Source of the DNA: Mumia flava
GTDB lineage: Bacteria > Actinomycetota > Actinomycetes > Propionibacteriales > Nocardioidaceae
NCBI RefSeq assembly: GCF_002797495.1
Contig: NZ_PGEZ01000002.1
Span: forward strand, 310,001-374,000
DNA length: 64,000 nucleotides
Reading direction: 5' to 3'
The notes beneath the pieces are model-generated. The model had not been told where the DNA came from and made no database searches. It saw only the letters and a list, made by a program, of their open reading frames with translations. The translations under genes were made by a program, and so were the position numbers. Numbering within the stretch: position 1 is the first letter of the stretch; each line of letters starts with the position of its first letter. Positions 8,813 to 18,128 of the stretch are shown piece after piece.

Positions 8813-10236
8813 CGGGACTCCTTCGGGTCGTCGGTCTGGTCGGGGGTGCGCCGGGGAGCGGGGACGCGCAACGCCCGGTCGTCGAGCCGGTAGCGCAGCA
8901 GCCACACGACGCTCAGAGCGATCAGCGCCGCGGGGACGAACGAGAAGCCGACCGCGATCGCGGTGATCGCGGAGTCCGGCTGCTCGGCGGTCCCGTCGCG
9001 TGACGAGACGTACCCGCCGAGTGCGAGGACGAGTCCGAAGATCCCCGGCCCGAGCGCGAGACCGAGGGTCTCCCCCGCGGTCCACACACCGGTGAAGACA
9101 CCCGTACGGTTCTGGCCGGTCCGCGCCGCGTCGTCGGCCGCGACGTCGGGAAGCATGGCCATCGGGAACACCTGCGCGCCGGCGTAGCCGATGCCGACGA
9201 TCGCCGCCGCGGCGTAGGCGGCAGGCGCGCTGCCGCTGATCGCCACGAACGTGCAGGCCGCACCGACGCCGAGGAACGCGGTCGCCGCGAGGTATCCGGC
9301 ACGCTTGCCACGGGTGCGCGCGAACCGTTCCCACAGCGGGGTCACGACGAGCGCCGGCGCCACGAACGCGACGAACAGGATCGAGTCGGCGCCGCCCGCG
9401 TCCAGCAGGTTCGAGGCGACGTAGGCGACGCCGGCCAGCATCGCGCCCACCCCGGCCGCCTGGAGGACGAACGTGGTCAGCAGCGCCCGGAAGTCGCGCG
9501 ACTGCGCGACGAGGCGCAGCTGCTCGCGCGTCGTCCCGGACGGGGAGGCGACGCCGTGGTCCGGGGCGTCCCGGGTCCCGCGGTACGCGCCGATCACGCC
9601 GACGAGAAGGACGAGCCCGATGTAGACCCCCATCACGCGGTAGCCGGCGAGCCGGCTCCAGGCGTCGGCGACCGCGTTGACGACGAGGGGCGCCGTCGCG
9701 CCGGAGAGCAGGATCGCGAGCGCGAGCACCGCGACCCTCCAGGTCATCAACCGCGTCCGCTCGCCGTAGTCGAGAGTCATCTCCGCCGGCATCGCGACGT
9801 AGGGGACCTGGAAGAAGGCGTACGCGCTCGCGCAGGCGAGGAACAGCACCACGACCCACCCGGCCGCCAGCCACACCGGAGCGGACGGGCCCGCGAAGAT
9901 CAGCGCGAAGGTCAGCGCGAGGGCGGTCCCCGCACGCAGCAGGAACGGTCGACGCCGCCCTCGCGGCGAGACCGAGCGGTCGCTGATCCGTCCGGCGACC
10001 GGATTCAGCAGGACGTCCCACGCCTTCGGCAGGAAGACCAGGACCGCGGCCAGCCCGGCCGCGACCCCGAGGGTGTCGGTCAGGTACGGGAGCAGGAGCA
10101 GGCCGGGGACGGTGCCGAACGTGCCCGTCGCGACCGAGCCGAGGGCGTAGCCGCGTCGAACGGTCGGCGACAGCGGCTCGACCGGGGTCGGCGCGGCCGA
10201 GGGCGTGACGCCGGCGGGCTCGGGGTCCATGGACAC
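8809..10236 (-). CDS. MFS transporter of the GPH (MelB-like) cation symporter group
   Basis: A 475-residue protein with twelve predicted membrane helices. The sequence PKAWDVLLNPVAGRISDR near residue 70, followed by RGRRRPFLL, is the GPH-family form of the loop 2-3 motif (the conserved Asp/Asn pair on helix II that coordinates the cation in MelB). ATG 10236 and a second ATG six bases downstream are both possible. It overlaps the decarboxylase start by four bases, so the two are translationally coupled. GPH members take up glycosides or other solutes with sodium or protons; here the partner enzyme suggests an amine- or amino-acid-like or sphingoid substrate, which is inference. Confidence 0.85.
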   Translation of the reverse strand: MSMDPEPAGVTPSAAPTPVEPLSPTVRRGYALGSVATGTFGTVPGLLLLPYLTDTLGVAAGLAAVLVFLPKAWDVLLNPVAGRISDRSVSPRGRRRPFLLRAGTALALTFALIFAGPSAPVWLAAGWVVVLFLACASAYAFFQVPYVAMPAEMTLDYGERTRLMTWRVAVLALAILLSGATAPLVVNAVADAWSRLAGYRVMGVYIGLVLLVGVIGAYRGTRDAPDHGVASPSGTTREQLRLVAQSRDFRALLTTFVLQAAGVGAMLAGVAYVASNLLDAGGADSILFVAFVAPALVVTPLWERFARTRGKRAGYLAATAFLGVGAACTFVAISGSAPAAYAAAAIVGIGYAGAQVFPMAMLPDVAADDAARTGQNRTGVFTGVWTAGETLGLALGPGIFGLVLALGGYVSSRDGTAEQPDSAITAIAVGFSFVPAALIALSVVWLLRYRLDDRALRVPAPRRTPDQTDDPKESR

Positions 10237-10258
10237 GTTCCTGCTCGAGGGCGGTCGG

Positions 10259-10516
10259 TCAGGCGACCGGGCCGCGCGGGTCGTCGGGGTCGTCGGAGTC
10301 CGCGGGCGCGGCGGCCTGGCGCTCGATCAGGTCGACGACCTCGCGCGTTCCCATCGCACCCGGGTTGGTGATCCGGTCGACCACCGCGAACGGGTTGGTC
10401 GCCGCCGCGCGGTGCCCACGCCGCTCCATCCGCGCGGACAGCCACGGCACCGCGACGGCGAAGAACGCGAGCACGCCGACGACCAGGATCACGAGGACGA
10501 CCGCATCTGCCCGCAT
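10259..10516 (-). CDS. Small single-pass membrane protein, unknown function
   Basis: An 85-residue protein: one N-terminal hydrophobic helix (about residues 5-27), then a basic stretch (RMERRGHR), a segment NPFAVVDRITNPGAMGTREVVDLIERQ, and an acidic Asp/Pro-rich tail. ATG at 10516. It sits between the aldehyde dehydrogenase (42 bases away) and the GPH transporter (22 bases away), same strand, so it could belong to either operon. Codon use is like that of its neighbours. I do not recognise the family. Confidence 0.55.
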   Translation of the reverse strand: MRADAVVLVILVVGVLAFFAVAVPWLSARMERRGHRAAATNPFAVVDRITNPGAMGTREVVDLIERQAAAPADSDDPDDPRGPVA

Positions 10517-10558
10517 GACCGATGAGCCTACTGCGCGAACGGCGTCCGTGTCGGCAGG

Positions 10559-12022
10559 TCAGGCGGGTCGGAAGGAGTCGTGCGCGACCGACGGCGCGTG
10601 CTTGACCATGACGTGCTGGGTGACCGTGTACTCGAGCACGGCCTCGTGGCTCATGTCCTTGCCGAAACCGCTTCCCTTGACGCCACCGTGCGGCGCCTCC
10701 GATGCGATCGGCAGATGGTCGTTCACCCAGGTGACCCCGGCCTCGATCCGGTGCGACAGCCGCAGCGCCCGCGCCACGTCCCCCGTCCACACCGACGACG
10801 CCAGGCCGTACGCCGAGTCGTTCGCGAGCGCGACGGCCTCGTCCTCGCCGTCGAAGGGCAGCGCCACCAGGACCGGCCCGAAGACCTCCTGCTGGACGAT
10901 CTCGGAGTCCTGCGCGGCTCCGACGAGCAGGGTCGGCGGGTAGTACGCGCCGGGGCCGTCGGGGCGCGTCCCCCCGCACAGCGCCCTCGCGCCGGAGCCC
11001 AGGGCACGCTCGACGAAGCCGTGGACGCGGTCGCGGTGCTCCGGCGACACGAGGGGACCGATGTCGCTCGCGGGGTCGCGCGGGTCGCCGACGGTGATCG
11101 CGCCCATCCGGTCCGCGACGGCGGCGGTCACGGCGTCGTAGACCGAGCGCTCGACGTACAGCCGGGTCGCCGCGGTGCAGTCCTGCCCCGAGTTGTACGT
11201 CGCCGCCATCGCCAGGCCCTGCGCCACCGCGGCCACGTCGGCGTCGGCGAAGACCAGCGCCGGCGCCTTGCCGCCGAGCTCGAGGTGGACCCGCTTGGTC
11301 GTGGCGGCCGCGGCCGTCATCACGGCCCGGCCGGCGCGGCTGGATCCGGTGATCGAGACCATCGCGACGTCGTCGTGCTCGACCAGGGCCTCACCGATCT
11401 CGGCGTCGCCGGTCACCACGTTGAGCACCCCGGCGGGCAAGCCCGCCTCGATCGCCAGCTCGGCCAGCCGCAGGGTGCTGCGCGGCGTGCTCGGTGCCGG
11501 CTTCAGCACCATCGTGTTGCCGGCGGCCAGCGCGGGTCCGAGCTTCCAGACCGCCATCACCAGCGGGAAGTTCCACGGCGCGACGGCGCCGACCACCCCG
11601 ACCGGGCGCCGCACCAGCATCGAGGTGTAGCCGCTGCTCAGCACACCGGCGCCGGTGCCCTCGAGCGAGCGTGCCGCACCGGCGAAGAACCGCAGGTTGT
11701 CGGCCGCGAACGGGAGCTCACCGTCGGCGAACACCGCCACCGGCTTGCCCGAGTCGCCGACCTCCAGCGCGGTCAGCTCCTCGGCGTGAGCCTCCATCAG
11801 GTCGGCCAGCCGCAGGAGCACACGCGCACGCTCCCCGGCCGTCGCACCGGCCCACCCGGCGAACGCCCCACGGGCCGCGGCCACCGCTGCGTCGACCTGG
11901 TCCGCGGCGGCCTGGGTGACGACCGCGGACGCGGTGCCGTCGGCCGGGTCGGTCAGCGTGGCCTCGCGTCCGGTCCCGACGCGGCGCTCCCCCGCGACGA
12001 ACAGTCCGTCGATCGTGTCCAT
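10559..12022 (-). CDS. Aldehyde dehydrogenase, gamma-aminobutyraldehyde-type
   Basis: A 487-residue NAD(P)-dependent aldehyde dehydrogenase. The general base Glu lies in HLELGGKAP near residue 247 and the nucleophile Cys in NSGQDCTAATRL near residue 281; AVAPWNFPLVMAVWK is the cofactor-binding stretch. The wording NSGQDC and the operon context (amine oxidase plus polyamine transporter) point to 4-aminobutyraldehyde or a related aminoaldehyde, giving GABA. ATG 12022 is 11 bases behind the oxidase stop. A longer in-frame reading to 12367 overlaps the oxidase gene and is not needed. Family certain; substrate inferred from context. Confidence 0.9.
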   Translation of the reverse strand: MDTIDGLFVAGERRVGTGREATLTDPADGTASAVVTQAAADQVDAAVAAARGAFAGWAGATAGERARVLLRLADLMEAHAEELTALEVGDSGKPVAVFADGELPFAADNLRFFAGAARSLEGTGAGVLSSGYTSMLVRRPVGVVGAVAPWNFPLVMAVWKLGPALAAGNTMVLKPAPSTPRSTLRLAELAIEAGLPAGVLNVVTGDAEIGEALVEHDDVAMVSITGSSRAGRAVMTAAAATTKRVHLELGGKAPALVFADADVAAVAQGLAMAATYNSGQDCTAATRLYVERSVYDAVTAAVADRMGAITVGDPRDPASDIGPLVSPEHRDRVHGFVERALGSGARALCGGTRPDGPGAYYPPTLLVGAAQDSEIVQQEVFGPVLVALPFDGEDEAVALANDSAYGLASSVWTGDVARALRLSHRIEAGVTWVNDHLPIASEAPHGGVKGSGFGKDMSHEAVLEYTVTQHVMVKHAPSVAHDSFRPA

Positions 12023-12033
12023 CTCGTCCTCTC

Positions 12034-13440
12034 TCAGCTGTTGAAACCGACGCCGAACCGGTCGAGCAGCCGCAGCGTGGCGCCGCGTCGGCCCGTCTCG
12101 TCCTCGGCTGCCAGTCGTCCGCGCATCACCTGCACCGCGCCGTAGCGCAGCGGCTCGGGCGGGAACGGGAACGGCCGTGACGTGATCGCGTCCAACCGGG
12201 TCCGCTCGGTCGGCCGCCCGTCGAGCAGGTCCAGGGCGACCTGAGCCCCGAAGCGCGTCGAGGCCACCCCGAGTCCCGTGTAGCCGACGGCGTACGCGAC
12301 CCTGCCGCCCAGCGCGGTCCCGAACATCGGGGTGAAACGGCTGGTCGTGTCGATCACGCCGGCCCACCGGTGGGTGAAGCCGATCCCGCGCAGCACCGGG
12401 AAGGTCGCGTACAGGTGCCGTGCCAGCAGCCGGTGGGACGCCTCACGCTGCTCCAGCGCCGCGTCGACCCGTCCGCCGTAGTAGTAGATCGCGTCGTACC
12501 CACCGAACAGGATCCGGTCGTCCGGGGTGCGCCGGTAGTAGTGGAACTGGTTGCCGGCGTCGGTGAGTCCCTGGTTCTCGGTCCATCCGATCGCGCCGAG
12601 CTGCTCGGCGCTCAGCGGCTCGGTGACGAGCACGTGGTCGTAGACCGGGATCACGAAGCTGCGGATGCGCCTCAGCAGCGGAGGGAACGCGTTGGTCCCG
12701 AGGACGGCTGACCGGGCGACGACGCGCCCGCCGGTGGTGCGCAGCGCGACGCCCGCGCCGTTGCGCTCGAGCGAGCGCACGGCGCTGTGCTCGTGGATGC
12801 GGACGCCGAGCCTGCGGGCGTACGCGGTCAGGCCCCAGACGAGGCGGGCCGGGTCGACCAGCCCACCGCCGGAGCGCATCCGCAAGCCCGCGAGGTAGGT
12901 CGGCGAGTCCACGTCCTTGCGGACGGCGTCGGCGTCCAGCAGCTCGGCGTCCTCGCCGTGCTCGCGCGCGAGCGCGTGCGCACCGGCCAGCGCGTCGACC
13001 TCGTGCGGGCGGGTCGCGACCATGGTCTTGCCACACATCCGCAGGTCGGCGTCGATCTGCTCGCGCTCCAGCGTGTCCGCGATCGCCGCGACGTTCGCGC
13101 GGCCCAGGCGCACCAGCTCGTCGAGCTCGTCGGGCCACATCTGCCGGCCGTGCGCCAGGCCGTGGGTGAGCGAGTCGGAGACGAAGCCGCCGTTGCGGCC
13201 GCTGGCGCCGTGCGCGATCGTGCCCGCCTCGAGCAGCACGACGTCGCAGGACGGGTCGGCCTCCTTCGCGAGGATCGCCGACCAGATCCCGGTCAGCCCG
13301 CCGCCGACGACCGCGAGGTCGGCGCGCAGGGTGCCGCGCACCGGCTCGGTCGGCTCCGGGGCACCCGGGCGATCGGTCCAGTACGGCGCCGGGGCCGCGT
13401 CGGCCAGCGCGCGGCCCACGAGGGCGTCGAGGTCGCTCAC
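12034..13440 (-). CDS. FAD-dependent amine oxidase (DadA/PuuB-like)
   Basis: A 468-residue flavin oxidoreductase of the DAO family. The N-terminal dinucleotide motif is LAVVGGGLTGIW (residues 42-53), followed by GASGRNGGFVS, and the C-terminal flavin contact is YTGLGVASTRFGAQVALDLL. PuuB, which oxidises gamma-glutamyl-putrescine to the aldehyde, has the same build. The gene begins inside the end of potA (4-bp overlap) and is followed by the aldehyde dehydrogenase. No gamma-glutamyl-putrescine synthetase or hydrolase is in the window, so it may act on free putrescine or another amine, or those genes lie elsewhere. Confidence 0.85.
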   Translation of the reverse strand: MSDLDALVGRALADAAPAPYWTDRPGAPEPTEPVRGTLRADLAVVGGGLTGIWSAILAKEADPSCDVVLLEAGTIAHGASGRNGGFVSDSLTHGLAHGRQMWPDELDELVRLGRANVAAIADTLEREQIDADLRMCGKTMVATRPHEVDALAGAHALAREHGEDAELLDADAVRKDVDSPTYLAGLRMRSGGGLVDPARLVWGLTAYARRLGVRIHEHSAVRSLERNGAGVALRTTGGRVVARSAVLGTNAFPPLLRRIRSFVIPVYDHVLVTEPLSAEQLGAIGWTENQGLTDAGNQFHYYRRTPDDRILFGGYDAIYYYGGRVDAALEQREASHRLLARHLYATFPVLRGIGFTHRWAGVIDTTSRFTPMFGTALGGRVAYAVGYTGLGVASTRFGAQVALDLLDGRPTERTRLDAITSRPFPFPPEPLRYGAVQVMRGRLAAEDETGRRGATLRLLDRFGVGFNS

Positions 13441-14525
13441 CGCGTGCCGCCGACGATCACGGCGTCCTGCGCGGTCCAGGCGACCGACACGGCCGCACCC
13501 CGCTCGACGTCGGTCGTCCCGGCGACCGTGCTCAGCACGGGGTCGGCGTGACCGGGCACGGTGACCGCCACGGTCGAGACGCCGCCGTAGAACTGGGTCT
13601 CCAGCACCGTCCCGTCGACACGTCCCTCGCCGGGACGGCCGAGCCGGGTGTCCTCGGGACGGACCACGACGTGGGCGCTCGCGCCGTCGCCGCCGATCTC
13701 GTCGCCGACCCGGTGACCCGGGAGGACGCCCAGGCCCGCGACGGCCAGCCCGCCGTCCACGACCTTGCCCGCGAAGGCGTTGGACTCGCCGATGAAGTCG
13801 GCGACGAACAGGTTCGCCGGCCGCTTGTACATCGCGACCGGCGTCGCGACCTGCTGGACCTGCCCGTGCGAGAGCACCGCGAGGCGGTCCGACATCGACA
13901 TCGCCTCCTCCTGGTCGTGGGTGACGACCACGAAGGTGATGCCGACCTCCTGCTGGAGCCGCTTCAGCTCGATCTGCATCTGCGAGCGGACCTTGCGGTC
14001 CAGGGCCGACAGCGGCTCGTCGAGCAGCAGCAGGCGGGGCCGCTTGACCACGGCGCGCGCGAGCGCGACCCGCTGCCGCTGCCCCCCGGACAGCTCGTGC
14101 GGCTTGCGCCGCGCCTTGTCGGTGAGCCCCACGGTCTCGAGCACCTCGTTGACGCGGGTCCTGATCTCGGCCTTCGGCAGCTTCTCGCGCTCCAGGCCGT
14201 ACGCGACGTTGCGCTCGACGCTCATGTGCGGGAACAGCGCGTACGACTGGAACATCAGGTTCAGCGGCCGGCGGTGCGGCGGAAGGGCCAGCAGGTCGGT
14301 CCCGCCGAGCACGATCGTCCCGCTGTCCGGGGTCTCGAAGCCGGCGATCGAGCGCAGCAGCGTCGACTTGCCGCAGCCCGACGGACCGAGGAGCGCGAAG
14401 AACTCGTTCTCGTTGATCGTCAGGTCGACCGAGTCGAGCGCGGTGACATCGCCGAAGCGGCGCGTCAGGCCGCTGATCTCGACCAGCGGCGCACCCGCCT
14501 CGGTGGGCTGCGTGGGCTCAGTCAT
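13437..14525 (-). CDS. potA: Spermidine/putrescine ABC transporter ATP-binding protein
   Basis: A 362-residue ATPase. Walker A GPSGCGKST is at residues 47-55, signature LSGGQRQRVALAR near 145, Walker B LLLLDEPLSALD near 165, and the H-loop histidine in VVVTHDQEE near 200. A C-terminal TOBE regulatory domain follows (about 280-360). Length and layout match PotA. The gene overlaps potC upstream and the amine oxidase downstream (4 bp). It energises uptake through PotB/PotC with PotD as receptor. In PotA the TOBE domain is a site of feedback control. Confidence 0.92.
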   Translation of the reverse strand: MTEPTQPTEAGAPLVEISGLTRRFGDVTALDSVDLTINENEFFALLGPSGCGKSTLLRSIAGFETPDSGTIVLGGTDLLALPPHRRPLNLMFQSYALFPHMSVERNVAYGLEREKLPKAEIRTRVNEVLETVGLTDKARRKPHELSGGQRQRVALARAVVKRPRLLLLDEPLSALDRKVRSQMQIELKRLQQEVGITFVVVTHDQEEAMSMSDRLAVLSHGQVQQVATPVAMYKRPANLFVADFIGESNAFAGKVVDGGLAVAGLGVLPGHRVGDEIGGDGASAHVVVRPEDTRLGRPGEGRVDGTVLETQFYGGVSTVAVTVPGHADPVLSTVAGTTDVERGAAVSVAWTAQDAVIVGGTR

Positions 14526-15294
14526 CGAGGACCTCCGTGGGACGGGTCGTACGAGCGGCGGCGATCACGACCGTGAAGCTGATCAGCAGGAGCACGGTCG
14601 CGAGCGCGTTGATCTCGGGGGTGACGCCGAAGCGGACCATCGAGTAGATCGAGATCGGCAGCGTCGGCGTGGTCGGGCCGTTGGTGAAGAAGGCGATCAC
14701 GAACTCGTCGAGCGAGAGCGTGAAGGTGAGCAGCGCACCCGCGACCACGGCGGGCGCGATGCTCGGCAGGGTGATCCGGACGAAGGTGGTCAACGCCCCG
14801 GCACCGAGGTCGCGCGAGGCCTCCTCGAGCGACGGGTCGACCTGGGCCATCCGCGCACGCACCACCGCGACGACGAACGCCATCCCGAACACCGCGTGCG
14901 CGAGCATCACCGACATCAGGCCGAGCGTCATCGCGACCAGCGAGTAGAACGCCAGCAGCCCGATCGCGAGCACCAGGTCGGGCATGATCGCGGGCGCCAT
15001 CGCGTACGCGTCGAGCGCCGCGGAGCGGGTGTAGCGCGAGAGCCCGACTGCCAGCGTGGTGCCGAGCACGACCGCGATCACCGTGGCTCCGGTCGCGACC
15101 AGGAGGCTGTTGACCACCGAGCGGAGCAGCTCGGAGTCGCCGGCGAGCTCGGCGTACCAGCGGAGGCTGACGCCGCCCATGCTGAAGGCCGACCGTCCGC
15201 CGTTGAACGACATCACGACCAGGACGGCGATCGGCAGGTACAGGAACGCGAAGCACAGCGCGAGCGGCAGCCGCAGCCAGCCGAGGGCCTTCAT
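14518..15294 (-). CDS. potC: Polyamine ABC transporter permease
   Basis: A 258-residue inner-membrane permease with six hydrophobic segments and the EAA loop EEASRDLGAGALTTF (about 152-166) that docks on the ATPase. N-terminus MKALGWLRLPLALCFAFLYL has no cleaved signal. ATG 15294 overlaps the potB stop by four bases and the gene ends eight bases inside potA. The order potD-potB-potC-potA on one transcript is typical of actinobacteria. Confidence 0.9.
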   Translation of the reverse strand: MKALGWLRLPLALCFAFLYLPIAVLVVMSFNGGRSAFSMGGVSLRWYAELAGDSELLRSVVNSLLVATGATVIAVVLGTTLAVGLSRYTRSAALDAYAMAPAIMPDLVLAIGLLAFYSLVAMTLGLMSVMLAHAVFGMAFVVAVVRARMAQVDPSLEEASRDLGAGALTTFVRITLPSIAPAVVAGALLTFTLSLDEFVIAFFTNGPTTPTLPISIYSMVRFGVTPEINALATVLLLISFTVVIAAARTTRPTEVLDD

Positions 15295-16187
15295 CGGGGT
15301 CCTCCCGTCGAGTAGCGGCGGCTGAGCACCGACTGGAGCGCGAAGAGCAGCACCAGCACGACGATCAGGAAAAGCGCGAGAGTCGCGCCGAACGGCCAGT
15401 CGCGGGCCTTGAGGAACTGGTCGCGCACGACGTTGCCGATCATCACCGTCTTGCCGCCCCCGAGCAGCTCGGGAATGACGAAGTTGCCGAGGCTCGGGAC
15501 GAACACGAAGATGCAGCCGGTGATCGCGCCCGGCAGCGTCAGCGGCCAGGTGATGTCGCGGAAGGTCCGCAGGCGGCTCGCGCCGAGGTTGGTGGCCGCC
15601 TCGCGAAGCTCGGGATCGAGCCGGGTGATCGACGCGTACAGCGGCAGGATCATCAGCGGCAGGTAGGCGTAGAGCAGTCCGACGACGACGGCGCCGCGGG
15701 TGTAGAGCATCGTCAGCGGGTCGTCGATCACGCCGAGGCTGATCAGCGACCGGTTGACCACGCCCTCGGAGCTGAGCAGGACGATCCAGGCGTAGGTCCG
15801 GACCAGGAAGTTGGTCCAGAACGGGATCACGACCAGCACGAGCGCGATCGTGCGCCACCGGTCGGGCAGCTGCGCGATCGCGTACGCGACCGGATAGCCG
15901 ATCACGAGCGCGAGCAGGGTCGCCGCCCCCGCGATGATCACCGAGTCGACCAGCACCACGCGGTAGGTCTCCGCGAGCGCGCGGGAGAAGTTGTCGAGGG
16001 TGAACTCGTAGACGATCCCGCCGAACCGCCCGCGCTGGAAGACGACGTAGCTGAGCACGAGCAGCACCGGCACCGCCATGAACGCGGTGACGTAGAGCAG
16101 GCCCGGGCCCAGCAGGCTCGCACGCTCGGTCCGGGCGGAGCGCTCGGAGGCGCCCCGCCCGGACCGCAGCATCGACGACGAGGTCAC
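15291..16187 (-). CDS. potB: Polyamine ABC transporter permease
   Basis: A 298-residue permease: a short basic N-terminal tail, six membrane helices and the EAA loop REAATNLGASRLRTF near residue 196. It is the partner of the 258-residue permease behind it (4-bp overlaps on both sides), forming the heterodimeric channel of a PotABCD-type importer. Confidence 0.9.
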   Translation of the reverse strand: MTSSSMLRSGRGASERSARTERASLLGPGLLYVTAFMAVPVLLVLSYVVFQRGRFGGIVYEFTLDNFSRALAETYRVVLVDSVIIAGAATLLALVIGYPVAYAIAQLPDRWRTIALVLVVIPFWTNFLVRTYAWIVLLSSEGVVNRSLISLGVIDDPLTMLYTRGAVVVGLLYAYLPLMILPLYASITRLDPELREAATNLGASRLRTFRDITWPLTLPGAITGCIFVFVPSLGNFVIPELLGGGKTVMIGNVVRDQFLKARDWPFGATLALFLIVVLVLLFALQSVLSRRYSTGGPR

Positions 16188-17302
16188 TTGCTCGAGGTGA
16201 TCTCGGTCGTCATCTGGGTGTACGTCGTGGCCGCCTCACCGAGGTCGACGAGCGGCTCCCCCTCGAGCAGCTCGGCCGGGGTCAGGCTCAGCGGCGGGTA
16301 CTGGTCCTTCATCTCGCCCGGGACGAGCTCCATGGCCGGCTCGTTCGGGACGTTGTAGAGGATGTTCTCCGCGGCCCAGGCGTGCGTCTCGGGCTCGAGG
16401 ACGTAGTTGATGAAGGCGTGCGCGGCCTCCTTGTTCTCCGAGGACTTGAGGATCACCATCGTGTCCGCCCACAGGTCGCTGCCCTCCTCGGGCACGGTGA
16501 ACTTGATGTTCGGGTCCTCGGCGGTGCCGTAGTTGCACCAGCCGTCCCAGGCCTCGACCATGACGGCCTCGCCGGAGATCAGCCGCTCGTAGAAGGTCGT
16601 GTCGTCGTAGGCGAGCAGGGTCTTCTTGGCCGCGATCAGCTTGTCCTTGACCTGCTCCATCTCGGCCTCGTCGGTCGTGTTCGCGGAGAAGCCGAGCGCC
16701 TTCTGGGCCGGGAGCATGAGCCAGCGGTCGGTCGCCATCATGGTGACCTTGCCCTCGTACTGCGGGGCCGGCTCGAGGAGGTCGTTCCAGCTCGTCGGCG
16801 CGGCGTCGACCAGGTCCTCGCGGTAGCAGATGCCGGTGGTGCCCCAGGCGTACGGCACCGAGTACTCGTTGCCCTCGTCGTAGGACAGCTCCTGCGCCTC
16901 GGGGTAGAGGTTCTCGAGGTTCGGGACGAGGTCGGCGTGGATCGGCTCGACCAGGCCCTGCTCGGCCAGCGCCTGCGCGAACGGGCCGGAGACGAACGCG
17001 ACGTCGATGCCCGAGTCGGCACCGGCCGTCAGCTTGGCCATGATCTCCTCGTTCGTCGCGTGCGTGGTCACCTCCATCCCCGCGCCGGTCTCGGCGGTGA
17101 AGGTGTCGGCGATGTCGGCCGGCATGTAGTCGGCCCAGTTGGACACGACGATCGACTGCTGGCTCAGGTCGGCGTTCGCGTCGAGCTCGTCCGCGCTGGT
17201 CTCGTCGTCCGACCCGCCACCGCACGCGGCGACGGAGAGTGCGAGGACGACGGACGCCGCGCCGGCGAGGGCCCGGCGGCCGCTGCGCGCGAGGGTCTTC
17301 AT
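16184..17302 (-). CDS. potD: Polyamine-binding lipoprotein
   Basis: A 372-residue extracellular substrate-binding protein. A lipobox (LSVAAC, Cys27) follows a basic N-terminus, and the mature part begins with a Gly/Asp-rich linker. The start of the mature fold, VVSNWADYMPADIADTF, and YAWGTTGICYRED near residue 150 match PotD/PotF receptors; WDGWCNYG near 250 lies where PotD-type proteins place aromatic ligand-contact residues. ATG 17302 gives a classical signal; a longer in-frame reading to 17578 enters the promoter region. First gene of the operon, so expression is likely set in the 17303-17471 interval. Putrescine or spermidine is the probable ligand (inference from family and downstream enzymes). 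Confidence 0.9.
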   Translation of the reverse strand: MKTLARSGRRALAGAASVVLALSVAACGGGSDDETSADELDANADLSQQSIVVSNWADYMPADIADTFTAETGAGMEVTTHATNEEIMAKLTAGADSGIDVAFVSGPFAQALAEQGLVEPIHADLVPNLENLYPEAQELSYDEGNEYSVPYAWGTTGICYREDLVDAAPTSWNDLLEPAPQYEGKVTMMATDRWLMLPAQKALGFSANTTDEAEMEQVKDKLIAAKKTLLAYDDTTFYERLISGEAVMVEAWDGWCNYGTAEDPNIKFTVPEEGSDLWADTMVILKSSENKEAAHAFINYVLEPETHAWAAENILYNVPNEPAMELVPGEMKDQYPPLSLTPAELLEGEPLVDLGEAATTYTQMTTEITSSK

Positions 17303-17471
17303 GGTGGCTCCCAAGGTTGTGTCGCAACCCGCGCTTCTACGGGCTGGGACGACACGTTTGCACCCCGATTGAGGATCTGACAACCCCTGAAATGTCTTGG
17401 AAACACACCGATACCGTTTCGTGACTGAAGAAGGGTTCAAAATTCTCGACGTGACTGGGAGGCTGCTGGAC
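17303..17471. promoter_or_regulatory. A/T-richer divergent promoter region between potD and a TetR regulator
   Basis: This 169-base interval is markedly less GC-rich than its surroundings and holds no gene I can support. Inverted repeats are short: GGTTG-TGTCG-CAACC (potD leader) and GGAAAC...GTTTC (near 17398-17420). A TTGTCA word facing potD could be a -35 box. The regulator may control both sides, but the sites are too weak to call firmly. Confidence 0.45.
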
Positions 17472-18128
17472 ATGGCGAAGACCCAGGGCCAGAAGGACCG
17501 TCGCGCGAACCTCATCCGCGCCACGGTCGCCGCCGTGATCGAGCACGGCGCGGACGTGAAGCTCACCGAGATCGCCAAGAAGGCGGGACTGACGTCGGGT
17601 GCGGTGCTCTACCACTACCCCGACGTGCAGACGCTGGTCCTGGAGGCGAACCGCGCGGGCACCGAGCGGTTCTACGACGAGCGGATGCGCACGATCGCAG
17701 CGATCGACGACCCGGTCGAGAAGCTGGTCGTGACGATCCGCTCCGGCCTGCCGCGCGACACCGACGACGACGCGGTCCGGTTGTTCTGCGAGCTCGGTGG
17801 CGCCGCCCGGCGCCACCCTGTGTACGGCTCGCTCCTCACGTCGCTCTACGACCGCCAGGTCGCGATGTACCAGGTGATCCTCGAGACGGGTGCCGCCCGC
17901 GGCGACTTCGCGCTCGCGCAGGACTCGCTGACGATCGGACGCAACCTGGTCGCCCTCGAGGACGCGTACGGGTACCGGATGATGGCCGGACACCCCACGA
18001 TCGACCACGAGGTCGCCTGCGAGCTGCTGCTGGACTACGCACGCCTGGCCACCGGCAACCCGCTCTCCGCCAAGCCCACCGACCCGACGAGCTCGCCCAC
18101 CGATCCGGAAGGACCCACCGATGCCTGA
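17472..18128 (+). CDS. TetR-family transcriptional regulator
   Basis: A 218-residue repressor. The N-terminal helix-turn-helix reads IRATVAAVIEHGADVKLTEIA then KAGLTSGAVLYHYPD, typical of TetR (usually a YYHF- or YHYP-type end of the recognition helix). The rest is an all-helical ligand-binding domain. ATG 17472 has GGGAGG ten bases ahead; an in-frame ATG at 17397 would add 25 residues of unlikely sequence. The last ~25 residues are Pro/Thr/Asp-rich and overlap the next gene by eight bases. It is the first gene of a four-gene operon and divergent from potD, so it could control either side. The ligand is unknown. Confidence 0.85.
   Translation: MAKTQGQKDRRANLIRATVAAVIEHGADVKLTEIAKKAGLTSGAVLYHYPDVQTLVLEANRAGTERFYDERMRTIAAIDDPVEKLVVTIRSGLPRDTDDDAVRLFCELGGAARRHPVYGSLLTSLYDRQVAMYQVILETGAARGDFALAQDSLTIGRNLVALEDAYGYRMMAGHPTIDHEVACELLLDYARLATGNPLSAKPTDPTSSPTDPEGPTDA

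Noticed and set aside
7382-10021. A single 879-residue protein joining the decarboxylase with upstream sequence
   Set aside because: The upstream part is an off-frame reading of the GPH transporter. ATG 8812, at the family N-terminus and overlapping the transporter stop, is the true start.
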